From assembly GCF_050624435.1 (NCBI RefSeq), contig NC_134536.1:128224758-128288757 (forward strand): a stretch of DNA of 64,000 nt, read 5' to 3'. Both the position numbers and the translations under genes were made by a program. Of the stretch, positions 22,601-33,198 are shown piece after piece (the first letter of the stretch is position 1; every line of letters starts with the position of its first letter). Under the pieces are notes generated by a model. It had not been told where the DNA came from, searched no databases, and saw only the letters and a program-made list of their open reading frames with translations. Origin of the DNA: Tenrec ecaudatus (Eukaryota > Chordata > Mammalia > Afrosoricida > Tenrecidae).

Positions 22601-23784
22601 CCCAGGCGTCGGCCTCAACTCCCTGAGTGTGGGGAGACCCGGACCTCGCAATCTGAGGGAGGCAGTCATGCCCCCCCCACGAAGGCTTTCTGAAGAAGGG
22701 GCTTGAAGGGGGGCTTTGCTCACAGACCTGCACTGTAGAACAGTCTTAGAGTTACAGAGCATTATATAGCCAGTGCGGGCTTCTCAGACGCCCCCTCTGT
22801 CCTCCTGGCCTTTGCTAACCCTCCTGTCGAATACCTTGCATCTCCTTAACATAGCTGGTGATGCTTGATGAGTCCCTCGGGGGTCGGGTGCTGCAGGGGT
22901 GAAGCGCTTGGCCCCCACCAGCCTCGCTGCCTTCTGCCAAGACCGCAGCCTCAGTGACTCTAAGGGGCAGGTCAGAGCGGACGCGGAGACAGAGGGTCCT
23001 TGTGGTTTCCTGGAGCCCGCGGTGCACACCAGGCTTGCCTTTCCGAGTGGTATAGTTGTATGGGCGGTGACAGATGCATCATGTCAGGTCTCCACCGCAC
23101 AAAGCACCTCCCAAATGGCCTGTGCTTCACCTGGCCCCACCTGAGACAGCTCTTGAGGGAAGGAGAAGCTCCTTTGCACAAGTGGGCCTTGCACAGAACT
23201 GGGCTGAGGAGTGGCCCATGCAGGAGGACAGGGAAATGCAGACTACCCCCTCGCCTTGCAGTCTGGGGGTGAGATGGGGGTGGTGGGAGAGGGGAGGAGC
23301 TGCCTCCTCTCCCTGCTGATCTGCAAGGAGGAGCCCCCTGGAGATCAGGCTGCTGGGTCAGGGCCAATCCCCCTTTGATGTGCCTGAATAGGTGGGGACT
23401 GGTTGCTCCTCACAGGGGGCCACACGTGGGGCAGCTGGAGGAGGGGGCTCTGCACAGTGACTGTCAGGGATCAGGTGCTCCAACAGATGCACTGACTGAA
23501 TGACTGATGGACAGAGCCGGGTAATGACACAGGGCCGGGTAATGACACAGGACCCTTCTCGACTTGCCGAGATGGCACATGCAGCCTCCGGGCTCAGCCC
23601 CCTCCTGGTGCCCCTGTGAGGGAGGCGGCTACACCGCCAAAGTCGGATGTGGAACTGCCCCTCCCCCCCCCCCCCTGCCGCCTCCTCCAGGATTCCAGCC
23701 TCCTCGTCACGCAGCCACTTGTGTTTCAAGGAGCCTTCTCACTCGAAACCAGCACTGCTGTGTCCTTTCTGGACCACAGCAGCC
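22601..23784. other. unique noncoding DNA
   Basis: Contains a direct duplication of 'ccgggtaatgacacagg' at about 23518-23551 and a C-run at 23663-23675. Nothing else recognised. Confidence 0.4.
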
Positions 23785-24299
23785 TGTTTCAGTCCAGGTG
23801 GACTAGAGAAACACATCCAGAGACACGCCTGTGTGTGTAAGAGAGAGCTTTATGTCCAAGAGCAATTGTGTATCGAGAAAACAGCCCAGCCCAGCCTAGA
23901 CCAAGTCCCTAATCTGATATTAGCCCACATGTCTGATACCGATCTGTAAGTTCCTCTTCAGAGTCAAGCAACACATGCAATGATACCGAATGCAGGAAGA
24001 TCCCAGGCTAGTGGGTGGAAAGTCTTGTGGATCCAGTGGCAGTGGAAGCATCTCAGTGCTGGCAGGGGTCTCCACGTGGCTCCTTCAGCTCCAGGGCTCT
24101 AGCTCCATCAGTACAGCTCCATGTGGCTTGTCGGCAGGAATGTCTGACGACAATGTGAGCATGTATCTGGCCTCCAGTGAGCTATTTAGATCTGTTTGCA
24201 ACTCCCAAATGAGGTCCTCAAGCTGCAACCTGATTGACAGGCTAGACCCCACCCCTTCACAAGTTGACAGTAGATGAGATGAGGTAACTGCCACAGACA
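23785..24299 (-). repeat. LTR-like repeat, full length
   Basis: Same family as 50134-50831: on the minus strand it runs from 'tgtctgtggcagttacctc' through 'ctagcctgtcaatcagg', 'aagccacatggagctgtact', 'ggatccacaagac', to 'ctctagtccacctggactgaaac'. Edges TG..CA are plausible, but I found no matching TSD. Confidence 0.6.
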
Positions 24300-24301
24300 C
24301 T

Positions 24302-24428
24302 ACGGGACAACGTAGAACTGTCCCTGTGGGTTTCTGAGACTAAGTCTTTACCTCAGCAGACAACCTCATCTTTCTCGCCCAGATCAGCTGGTGGGTCTGA
24401 ACCACTGACCTTGTGATTAGAAGTTCAA
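24302..24428 (-). repeat. AfroSINE, 3' end trimmed
   Basis: 'gtagaactgtccctgtggg', 'gactaagtctttacctcagc', 'gctggtgggtctgaaccactg'. It stops short of the usual 5' end. Confidence 0.75.
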
Positions 24429-24439
24429 TAATAAAATAC

Positions 24440-24605
24440 TTCCAAGTTTCTGTAGAGTCTACATGTTTGAGAAGAATCGTGGCATTCCCAGTGGCTGGTT
24501 TTCCTTGAAGTAGACCCTCAGGTAACCCTTTCGCCTGCCTTGGCCAGGACTCCAACTCCTGCAACTGCTCGGGAGGCAGCTTTGCTAACCAGGATGCCAC
24601 CAACA
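24440..24605 (-). repeat. AfroSINE, strongly diverged
   Basis: Ends 'aaccaggatgccaccaac' with a degraded body. Directly abuts the RTE tail at its right. Confidence 0.45.
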
Positions 24606-24608
24606 CGC

Positions 24609-24892
24609 CCGCACAAATGTGGAACCAATCTGTCTTGGAAGAAGGACATCCCGAATGCTCCTTACAAGTCAAAGTGGTGAGACGTCTTCTCGTGTACTTC
24701 CGATGCGTCACCAGAAGGGACATCCTGCAGGGCAAAGTAAAGGGTCAGCTCAGGAGGTCCAGCGACTACGGCAACAGTGCCCACGTGGAGGGATTGGGAG
24801 GCGGGCGCTGACCGGGTGGCGTTTCCGTCTGTTGTGCATCGATGGGGTCACGATGAGCAGCACTAAGTGGGCAACCCCCAACAATGACAGGG
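24609..24892 (+). mobile_element. RTE LINE 3' end fragment
   Basis: 'aaccaatctgtcttggaagaa', 'aatgctccttacaagtc', 'gttgtgcatcgatggggtca' and the closing 'caacccccaacaatg' follow the 3' end of the afrotherian RTE in the same order as 36500-36780. Truncated at the 5' side. Confidence 0.8.
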
Positions 24893-25602
24893 GGCCGGGC
24901 CTTTCTTCTGAGGAGCCTCTGGGTGGAGCAGAAAGGCTTCACGGATGGACGTGTAAGACGCCAGCGACAGTAATACGTTCACTCGCTACCGATCACTCGC
25001 TAACTGTCACTTACCAGCATGCACCGTGCGGGTCTCGTTCCAGGTCTTGTCCCATCAACATCGGCACAGCCTCCTCAGGAAATGCCCTCAGACGCAGCGA
25101 AGACACAGACCCAAGAGAAATGCTGACCAGAATGTTCTCTATTTGCTTCATCGCGGCGGTTCTGGGACCCACGTGTGTCACGTCGGAAGATGGCTGAACA
25201 CGGGCCATGGCAAGGAGGCACCATGTCACAGTGTCACGAGCAGGGCGCGTCCTCTTTTGAGGCAGGCATCTCCGAGTGGCTCAGATAGAGCCTTGAACCC
25301 ACCCCATCGTGCATGGGAGGAAAGGCTTGGCTCCCCAAAACCATGGGCCTTGAACCTCGACGGAGCTGCTCTGCTCTGCACCTGGGAGGCTGCTGTAAGT
25401 CAGCCAGCGGGACAGCAGCTAGCGTGGGGTTGTTTTTCGTTTTGCTTTGTTTAGTTTTGTTTCATTTGCTCTCCTTGGTGATATGAACCAATGGTGCGTC
25501 TGGCTGCAGGCTGGCCCTGCGAGGGACGGTGACATCTCTCTGGTGGCAATGGGCTTGGGTTTAGGTTTGGTCAGGAGGGGACCAAGTTGCTTATGCAATC
25601 CA
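24893..25602. other. noncoding DNA, nothing recognised
   Basis: No repeat family identified. The sequence is rich in CG dinucleotides for this window between 24960 and 25260, without the density of a CpG island. Confidence 0.35.
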
Positions 25603-25780
25603 CTGAGGCGCCCTGGCGGCCGACCCACAAGATCTGTCATTCGAAACCACCAGTTGGCGGCTCTGTGGGAGAAGGACTAGGCTTTCTAGTCCCTCGAACA
25701 GTGACAGCGCAGAAACCCCCAGGGGCCATTCTACCCCGTCTGTCCCTTATGAGTCGGCTTCTCCAGGGCGGGGAGCTTGG
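25603..25780 (+). repeat. AfroSINE
   Basis: 'gaggcgccctggcggcc', 'attcgaaaccaccagttgg', 'tttctagtccctcgaacag', 'gaaacccccaggggcca'. The 3' tail is lost. Confidence 0.8.
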
Positions 25781-27489
25781 AGCGCTAGAAACCTCTGACC
25801 GCCTCTGCAGCGGAGAGCATGCAGTGTGGCCTCCTCTCTGGTTCCAAGGTTTGATTTCTCAGAGTCTAGAAATGGTTTAGGGGGGGGATGGGGTGCTGCC
25901 TGAAGACAGAGCTGTCTCCTCCACAGAGCTCCCAGAAGCCTCTGGTCCTGTACCCTCAGGGCAGCTTAGTAGGCTTCTAGACCCTTGGGTTCCTGACAAA
26001 GCCTGTTTTCTGGAGCACAGAGGCAGAGGCCAGGAGAAGCTGCCCTCCCCAAGTCTCCGGAAGGAATGGGGGTGAAAGGGAAGCAGGGATTGCTCCACAC
26101 TGCACCGGGAACCTCTGGGCCAATGGAAACAGCAGGGGCCGGCACTCAGCCATGGGACCAGGATGAACTCCCTACAATCCCACGCTGGCCCCTGCCTCTT
26201 CCAACGCTGGTTAGGCTTACCTGCCAAACGGGGCTCCCCTCAGCTGTACCCACCTCACTCCTGCTGGCCCTGTGAGGGAAGACTAGAGGCAACCAGCACG
26301 ATGCACCCCCTTTGTAGGACCCAAGAATCTGAGGCCTGAGGGCTCCCCAGCTCCTGGGCTCCCCCCTCTGGCTCTCTAGCCAGAGGCACCCCAGCTCTGC
26401 GCCTGTGCCTCCCCCAGGCCCCTCTGGGCGGGGGATCTCCGGGGTGGCAAGGGGTGAGGGAAAGGGAGAAGTGTCTCATGCCAGGGACTCTCCCACTTGG
26501 TCACTGCCACCTCCTCCCCCTCCTCTTTTCCTGGGTTTCCCAAGCTTGGAGGCCTGGCTTCTCGCTCCTTCAGTTCCCAGAAGCCCCAGCTGGCTGTCCT
26601 GCTCCCGAATACCCACTGGCCTCTTAGTCAGGTACCCAGGCCCAGCCTGGACCAAGAGGGAATGGACAGAGGCCATCACTGCCCTCCTTCCTGCCATATG
26701 GAGGAAGGTGAGGGGCGGGGAGGGCTATGATTCTACAGAGGGACTGGCAGGCGGATTAGGGTCTCTCATGAGGACCAGGGACTTAAGGGGTTAGGAAACA
26801 GCTTTCATCCTGCCTGGCAGGGGAGGGGAGACCAGGATCCTGTGTTGGGCTTCCCGGGTCCACTCTCTCAGCACCTCCCCACCACTCTCCTGTCCTTCAG
26901 AGGCCCACCAATGGAGGCTGTGGCGGGGTGGGTGGGTGGGCGGGAGGCCCACATAATGGAGCTGCTCCCTTCCTTGGCCCACAGTCAGGGCCTGCCAGAA
27001 GCACAAACTGCAATACAAACACTCTCACCCCCACCCCCACCACCCACTCAGAGCTCTGGGCCTGGAAAGCAGCTGTCCCCACTGACAATCTCTGAGCAAG
27101 AGCCCCTGCAAAACTGTGGGGGATTCCAAGGTGTCCCTCGTCTCCGAGCCACCTGGCTGTGGTGCCCTGGCCAGAGTCAGAGGGCTCTCATGGCTGGGGA
27201 GGGCACAAGCTCCCACCCACCCCATATTGCCAACCCACAGCCCCCACCCACCCACCTGGTCTCTCAGGTGAGTGTGGGAAAGGAGTAGCATGAGGTGGCC
27301 TGCCGGGCAGGAGCTGAGGATTCAGGCCCAAGACTGAAGCTGAGACTTGGGCATCAGGGCTGGGAGAGCCAAGGCTCTGGGCTTCCCATCAGGCAGCGCC
27401 TCAACCCCTGGGCCTGAGCAGGCAGGACACTCCCAGGGGTCAGACGCCAGGGAGAACATCTCCATCTCAAGACTCTCAGAGGAGGGAAG
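25781..27489. other. unique GC-rich noncoding DNA
   Basis: CT/GA-rich. Open frames of up to about 150 codons on both strands lack domains. No repeat recognised. Confidence 0.4.
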
Positions 27490-27600
27490 AGTTGGAGAGA
27501 TCAGCACGCAACACTCCTCACGTTATAACTGAAGAAACGTAGACGGGGACAGAGGGAAAGACGTGCCCAAGGTCCCACCGGGCAGGAGGAACCCACCCTA
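27490..27600 (-). repeat. MIR SINE fragment
   Basis: 'gttataactgaagaaac' and 'gtgcccaaggtcccacc' in minus-strand MIR order. Confidence 0.6.
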
Positions 27601-27639
27601 GGGCACCTCCCCCATAATCACACCAGGCAGTTGACTATC

Positions 27640-27950
27640 TTCTGGCTGTCTGCTAAGAACTGTATCTGCCCTGATTCACAGTCTCATCTACATCCCGACA
27701 CGTCGACCCTTATTGTTTGATTCTGACGCATCGAGACCCGCCCTGCAAGACAGAGTAGAACTGCCCCTCCGAGTTTCCCAGGTTGCAGTCTTTCCCAGAG
27801 TAGCCGGTGGCTTCAAAGGGAAGACCTTGCCATTAGCAACCGAGCACGTATAACCGTGGTGCCATCAGAAGTGATCCGTCGTGTTCCAGATGAGGAAACT
27901 GAGGCCCGGAGAGACCAAGCAACTTGCCGAGGTCAACAGTGAGTGTGGCG
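27640..27950 (-). repeat. MIR SINE split by an AfroSINE
   Basis: Left part 'ctgctaagaactgtatctgcc', right part 'ccagatgaggaaactgaggcc' and 'caagcaacttgccgaggtc'. The 27716-27869 AfroSINE separates them, so the MIR is older. Confidence 0.75.
27716..27869 (-). repeat. AfroSINE inserted in a MIR
   Basis: 'gattctgacgcatcgagacc', 'gtagaactgcccctccgag' and 'accgtggtgccatcag' in minus-strand order. Confidence 0.8.
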
Positions 27951-28670
27951 GTGGCGTCGCTGGGAGACACTCCCAGGGAGCTGGCCCGGGAGCCTGTGAA
28001 CGGAATGTCTGGTTCGTGGTGGGCTCCTCTGTGTCTCACGTATGAAGCCTGGATCCTGAGGTTGGAGCCCGTGAGTCTCTGGGGTGCAGGAGTTGGCCAC
28101 GACCACTTGCGGGACAGAGACCAACCCTGCGTGAGTGTCAGAAGTCTGAGTTCAGCGTACAAAGTCTCCAAAGCCAAGAAATGACCCTGCTCTGCCTCCC
28201 ACCCCCATCCCCAACACCTCACTCGGCTTGATTATGGAATGGTCTCCACCGTTGATCCCCATCTCGAGGACCCAGAAAAGGCAGAAGCTACCCTGCATCT
28301 AACCTACTTGAGTTCCCCAAATGCCTACCCAGCAGGCCCACATTGTAAGTATTTCTCCTCCTACCCTCCCCTTAGGGTAGGCAGCTGAGCCTGGTCTCCA
28401 CTGGGCTCCGACGCCTCCAACTCTCCTCAACCTTCGACAGGATGGCACAGAGAGACACCAGGTAGCAGGAAAAAGGTGACTCCATAATCCTAGATTGCCT
28501 CTGGGAACATGAAGCTCGGCACCAGGCCAAATGTAATAAGAGCCACGTTGTTTTTGTCATCGTCATTGCTCCAGCCCCCTGGCACAGTCCCTTACTGCCA
28601 AAGACACTCAGTGCCTGCTGAGTGAATGAGGAGAAATAAGACGCCTAAAGGAGGCCTGCATATAAGTTAC
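27951..28670. other. unique noncoding DNA
   Basis: Nothing recognised. Confidence 0.35.
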
Positions 28671-28770
28671 ACAGACCACTAGCCACGACACAAGGCCTTG
28701 TACTCCAGTATGAGCCAGCTCAATGGAGAAAGCTGACTTCCAAAGGTTTCACAGGGGCAGCATTTAAACT
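28671..28770 (+). repeat. possible AfroSINE fragment
   Basis: 'ggagaaagctgacttccaaagg' and 'tttcacaggggcagca' resemble the middle of the SINE. It abuts the RTE 3' end. Confidence 0.35.
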
Positions 28771-30185
28771 GTTGTTGTTGTTGTCATTGTCGTCGGGTGC
28801 CGTCGAGTTGGTTCCAGCCCATAGCGACCTTCTGCACAGCAGAAGGAAACGCTGCCTGGTCCCACGCCTCCCTCGCCAGTGTTCCTGTGCTGGAGTCCAC
28901 GGCCACAGGCCTGGCGACTAATGCATCTCCTGGAGGGCATTCCTCCTTCTCGCTGCCCCTCTGCCTTACCAAATGTGATCTTCTTCTCTAGGAACTGGCA
29001 GCTCCTGACAACATGCCCAAAGCATGTAAGACAAAGTCTTGCCACCCTTGCCGCTAAGGAGCACTCTGGCCGTACTTCTTTTCGAGCCAGATCGGTTTGT
29101 CTTTTTAGCAGTCCGTGGTACGTTCAGTGTTCTTCTCCAGCCCCACCGTTCACATGCACGGATTCTTCCTCCGCCTTCTTTATTCAATATCCAGCTTGCC
29201 CACGCCTGTGAGGCCATTGAAAACACCGTGGCTTGGATCAGGCACAGCTTAGTCCTCAAAGTGACGTCCTGGCTTGTCAACACTCTAAAGAGGTCTTGTG
29301 CTGCATATTGGGCAATGCATCTGGTCTTTTGATCTCTCGACTGCTGCTTCCATGAGCACTGATGGTGGATCCAAGCAAGACACATATTTGACGGCTTCAG
29401 TCTTTCACCATTGCTTCCTGTTGATCTGGTTGTGATCCACCTTTCTTTGGAATGGGTAAGAAGATAGATTTCGGTCTTCCTTACGGTGAATTGCAATCCT
29501 CTGAGCCCTGCAGGCCTTGATCTTCCTCAGCAAGTGCTTCCAGTCTTCCTCACCTGCAGCAATTAAAGTGGTGTCACCTGCAGGCCACAGTTTGTTAATA
29601 AGCCTTCCTCCAATCCGGATGCCATGCTCTTCTTCATCTAAGCCAGCTTCTCTGATGACTTGCTCAGCAGACAGATTGAATTAAGTATGGTGAGAAGATA
29701 CAAGGCTGCCATGCACCTTTCTGTATTTTAAAGTGTGCAGCATGCCCTTGTTCCATTGTTCCACGCCTGCCTCTTGACCCATGATCAAGTTCATCGTGAG
29801 CACAAATAAGTGTTCTGGGGCTGCCATTCATCTCCAGGTGTGTTGGGATCCCCACAGCCTTGGCAGAGTCGATGAGCACAAGTCAGCATCTTTCTGGTGT
29901 CCTCTGCTTTCAACCAAGAGTCATCAGACATCAGCAGTGATAGCCTTTGATTCACATCCTCTTCCAAATCCGGCCTGAACCTCTGGCAGCTCCCGGTCAA
30001 CGTGCTGCTGCAACCGTCGTTGGGTAAGCTTCAGCAACATTTTGTTTGCAGGCGACAGCAATGACCTTGTTTTATAATTTATGCACTGTGTTGTGCCACC
30101 TTTCGTTGGAATTGCGTACAACGATGGATCCTTTCCAGTCAGCTGGCCAAGTAGCTGTCTTCCACACTTCCTGGCACACAATTAA
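28771..30185 (-). mobile_element. RTE LINE, 5'-truncated, with reverse-transcriptase remnant
   Basis: The minus-strand element ends in (AAC)n, seen here as GTT units at 28771-28783. Reading from the right, frames give an RT start ('CGRQLLGQLTGKDPSLYAIP', 'LQQHVDRELPEVQAGF'), a palm region (29573-29581) and a C-terminal region ('TLRTKLCLIQATVFSMA', 'WGWRRTLNVPRTAKKTNRS'), the order known for RTE/BovB proteins. The palm box that should read [FY]ADD reads Pro-Ala-Gly-Asp. The coding sequence is broken by stops and shifts. The endonuclease half is absent; the 5' end meets the next RTE head to head near 30185. It shares its 3' tail with AfroSINE, so this family is the likely mobiliser of those SINEs. 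Confidence 0.9.
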
Positions 30186-30189
30186 ACTA

Positions 30190-30925
30190 GGTGACAGGAA
30201 CCACAGAAGTCTTCGAAGTTGCAATGGAACCCACGAAGATCAGTATCCTGGGCATTAGTGGTCTGGACTGGACTAGTATTGGTCATTTTAAGTGGGACAA
30301 TGAAACTGTCTACTCTTTTGATGAATCAAAGAGGAGTACTATTAAATTCACCATCAAAAAGAACATTTCAAGATCAATCCGGCAGCACAACGTTGTCAGT
30401 GATGGAACAATATCCATAGACTGATAAGGAACACCAGTTACTGTGACTATTCCCCAAATGTATCCCCAAACCCACTGCCATTGAGTCCATTCAAACCCAC
30501 ACTGACCCTATAGGGCAGGGCAGGGCTGCTAATGTCAATGATGAAGGAATTGAGGATCTTTACCAACTCCCACAGTAGAAATGTATCAGACATGTCATCA
30601 AGATGCACTGATAAGTACTGGGGATCAGAATGCAAAAGTTGGGACCAGAAAGGGTTGTTGGCTGGAAGAGATGGCCTCAGTGATAGGAATGATGTCAGTG
30701 CTGAGGATGGAATTTTGTGGGACAATAATGCGAATGGAAACTGTGTCTGTAGACCTCACTAGGTGCATTACACAGGGATTTCATTGACTACGTCTGTGGA
30801 AAGAGACAGTGGAAAAGTTCAATATCATCGGTCAGAGCAAGGCCAGGGGCCAAATGTGGAACATCACCCATTGCTCATATGTAAATTCAGAGGAAAATTA
30901 AAGCAACCCCAGGAGAGTATGCATG
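30190..30925 (+). pseudogene. RTE endonuclease domain remnant
   Basis: Frames spell 'ILGISGLDWTSIGHF', 'RSTIKFTIKKNISRSI' and 'GDQNAKVGTRKG', the last standing for the 'GDWNAKVG' motif of AP-endonuclease-type RTE domains (Trp to Gln here). 'PLLICKFRGKLKQ' fits the C-terminal end of the domain, although the catalytic 'SDH' wording before it is lost. Several shifts and stops break the frame, and a small AfroSINE fragment (30463-30525) interrupts it. The domain would nick target DNA in a living element; it cannot be made from this copy. Confidence 0.75.
30463..30525 (-). repeat. AfroSINE 3' fragment inside the RTE endonuclease
   Basis: 'caaacccactgccattgagtc' and 'gaccctatagggcaggg' are the complement of the SINE 3' end. 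Confidence 0.6.
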
Positions 30926-31460
30926 AAGCGATGAAACACAACATTCCTCTGGTTCCTTGAGGCTTCCTATCCCCCACTACCATGACCCCAGTGCTTCATC
31001 TCACTGAGGACTAGACCAGAGCATGTACACAGGTATAGATAAGAGATAAGAGCTCAGGACACACGGAATCCAGGAGCAGGAATGGGAAGAGAGATACCAG
31101 AAGGGTCGGGTGAAGGGGAGAAAGGGGGAACCAATCGTAATGATCAAACCACAACAACAACAAAAACACACCCACACACACCCCTCCAGGGGGAAGAACA
31201 ACAGAAACCATGGGGGAAGGGAGACAGCAGTTGGTGTGAGATAGGAAAATAATAATAATCTATAATCTATCAAGAGGTCATGAGAGTGGGTAAAGGAGGG
31301 GAAAAAAGAGGAGGCGATATCAAGAGCTCAATAGAAAGTAATTGTCTAGAAAAGAATGATGACAACATATGTACAAATATGCCTGATACAATTGATGTGT
31401 GGATTGTAATAAGAGTTGTAAGAGCGCCCAATAAAATCATCTTTTAATAAAATGTTTTGA
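30926..31460 (+). mobile_element. LINE-1 3'UTR insertion inside the RTE
   Basis: Sense-strand LINE-1 tail: 'aacattcctctggttcc', 'ccccactaccatgacccca', 'tgtggattgtaataagagttg', 'caataaaatcatc'. RTE wording resumes directly after it at 'tgcttgagtagatcac'. Flanking 'gagagtatgc' (left) and 'agaatatgc' (right) may be a mutated TSD. Confidence 0.8.
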
Positions 31461-31464
31461 AAGA

Positions 31465-32110
31465 ATATGCTTGAGTAGATCACAGCTGAATTTAGAGAAT
31501 CTATTAGATAAGGTTATTAGAGTCCAAAGACCAAACAAGTTGTAAGGTGACATCCAGTACACACATTTTTAAAAGACGAGGGGGGTTAAAGAAAGAACAG
31601 GTGAAAGCAGATGTAGAGTAGCTGCAGTGGAGGATGCAATGGGCGGGACAACAGACTTCAGAGGGCAGCTCAAAAAGACAACGTATTAGCATGCAATTGC
31701 AAGGAGCTAGAGTCAGGAAACCAAAGGTAAGACCAGAGTTCGCGTTTCTCAAGCGGAAAGAACTGAGCGAACGATTCAAGCCTTGAGTTGGAATACTGAA
31801 GGACTCTGTGCAGATCTCGGATCGCACGGGAAACATGAAAAGGTGGAAGGAAGGCAGTCGCTGGACCAACGAGAACTGGTCGGCATTCCGGTTTCAAAAG
31901 GTAGCATGTGCTCAAGAACCACTGGTCTGAAGGGAAAAGTCCAAACAGCACTAAAGCCAAGAGCTAAAAACAAGTCTCCATGAATTGATGGAATATCAAC
32001 TAAAATGTTTCAGCAAGCTGATGAAGCACTGGGAGCATTCACTTGTCTATGCCAAGAACCGTGGAAGGCCAACTGACCGGAAGAGATCCATATTTGTGCC
32101 CATTCTACAG
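31465..32110 (+). pseudogene. RTE linker and RT N-terminal remnant
   Basis: 'gaccaaacaagttgtaag', 'tcagagggcagctcaaaaag', 'tgtttcagcaagctgatgaag' and 'ctatgccaagaaccgtgg' match the region between endonuclease and RT in the afrotherian RTE. No long frame survives. Confidence 0.7.
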
Positions 32111-32795
32111 GAAGGGGGGGTCACTGAAGGACTGTAAATCATGCCATCCGAAAGTGAAGGAGCATCAGAGTCTAAATGGTGATAGTCTGCTTTGCAGAAG
32201 GCAATGGATGACAGCGGGAGTCTGAGATACATTTGCGAGAACTACGTAGGAAACAAGCCTCCGGTGATCCCCCTCTACGCACCATTGAGGGGTGGGAGGA
32301 AAGCAGTTACTAAACAGAGTACATTGGAGAGATGAGTTCAGACAATCCAAAGGATGAGCCTGACTTGAACAGTCAAACTTGTCAATTGGCCCCCTCTGAT
32401 CCCCCTCTGATCCCCCTCTGATCTGGTGCTCAACATTTCTGCATTGTTGCTTTGTGTTTTTGGTTTGTTTGTTCATATCAGGCTTTATCGCAGCGGTGTT
32501 ATGTCATTGGGGGTCATCTTCTGGATGTTGTGTTATATGTGTTTCTGTTTTTAGGGAAATGAAGCCCAGTCTTGATGAGCCTATAGGGACAGCAAGTAGA
32601 ACAAGGGTTTCGGGGGGAGGGTATGCAGTGTTGAAGGGGGGGGGGTGAAGGGAGACGATGTCAAGGAGACCAGGAAGGAAAGGGATCCCTGCAAAGTAAT
32701 GGTGGGCATCACAATTGTACGTCACTGCTTGACTGACGGAACTATGGCATGACGTGAGATATGCACTAACTCCCAATTAATGACACTTTATTTAG
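32111..32795. repeat. unclassified insertion in the RTE
   Basis: About 685 bases separate RTE wording 'cccattctacaggaagg' from its continuation 'agaagacaaaaggtgatg'. The insertion is not AfroSINE, LINE-1 tail, SPIN or LTR as seen elsewhere here. It holds an 11-bp unit repeated three times (32390-32422), a G-run near 32637 and an AT-rich right end. I do not recognise the family. Confidence 0.5.
32390..32422 (+). repeat. 11-bp tandem repeat, three copies
   Basis: 'ccccctctgat' occurs three times in direct succession. Confidence 0.95.
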
Positions 32796-33045
32796 AAGAC
32801 AAAAGGTGATGCGCGAATTGCAGAAGTTATCTGACAGTATCAGTAATATCACTGAGAACAATTCAAAGATGGTTGCTGCCATGAATCAACAGGGATGATC
32901 AGACACTCAAGCTGAACTTAGCAGAGTGTGTGAAGTGAAGGGCAACACTGCTGATGTCAGGAGGGTCTTGGTTGAAAGCAAAGAATACCAGGAAGGTGTT
33001 TGCCTGTGTCTTACTAACTGTGTGGGTCACCACAAACCACAGATA
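32796..33045 (+). pseudogene. RTE reverse-transcriptase N-terminal remnant
   Basis: 'agtatcagtaatatcact', 'gctgatgtcaggagggtc' and 'gaaagcaaagaataccagg' follow RTE RT sequence. The right boundary with LINE-1 sequence is blurred (33035-33055). Confidence 0.65.
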
Positions 33046-33198
33046 GCTAAGCAAAGAACGGTTGAAGAAAGCTGAGGGTGCCTGGCTATCAAAAGATATA
33101 GTGTCTAGAGCAGCGGTTCTCACCTTGTGGGTCACGACCCCTTTGGGGGTTGAACAACGCTTTCACAGGAGTCGCCTAAGACTATCAGAAAACACATA

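Noticed and set aside
28771-30925. Twin-priming inversion of a single RTE, because endonuclease (plus) and RT-3' end (minus) lie head to head.
   Set aside because: The plus-strand element continues with its own linker, RT and 3' end up to 36782, so the two are separate elements that both contain the RT region.
32390-32422. Minisatellite of interest.
   Set aside because: Only three 11-bp units; reported as a feature but too short to interpret alone.
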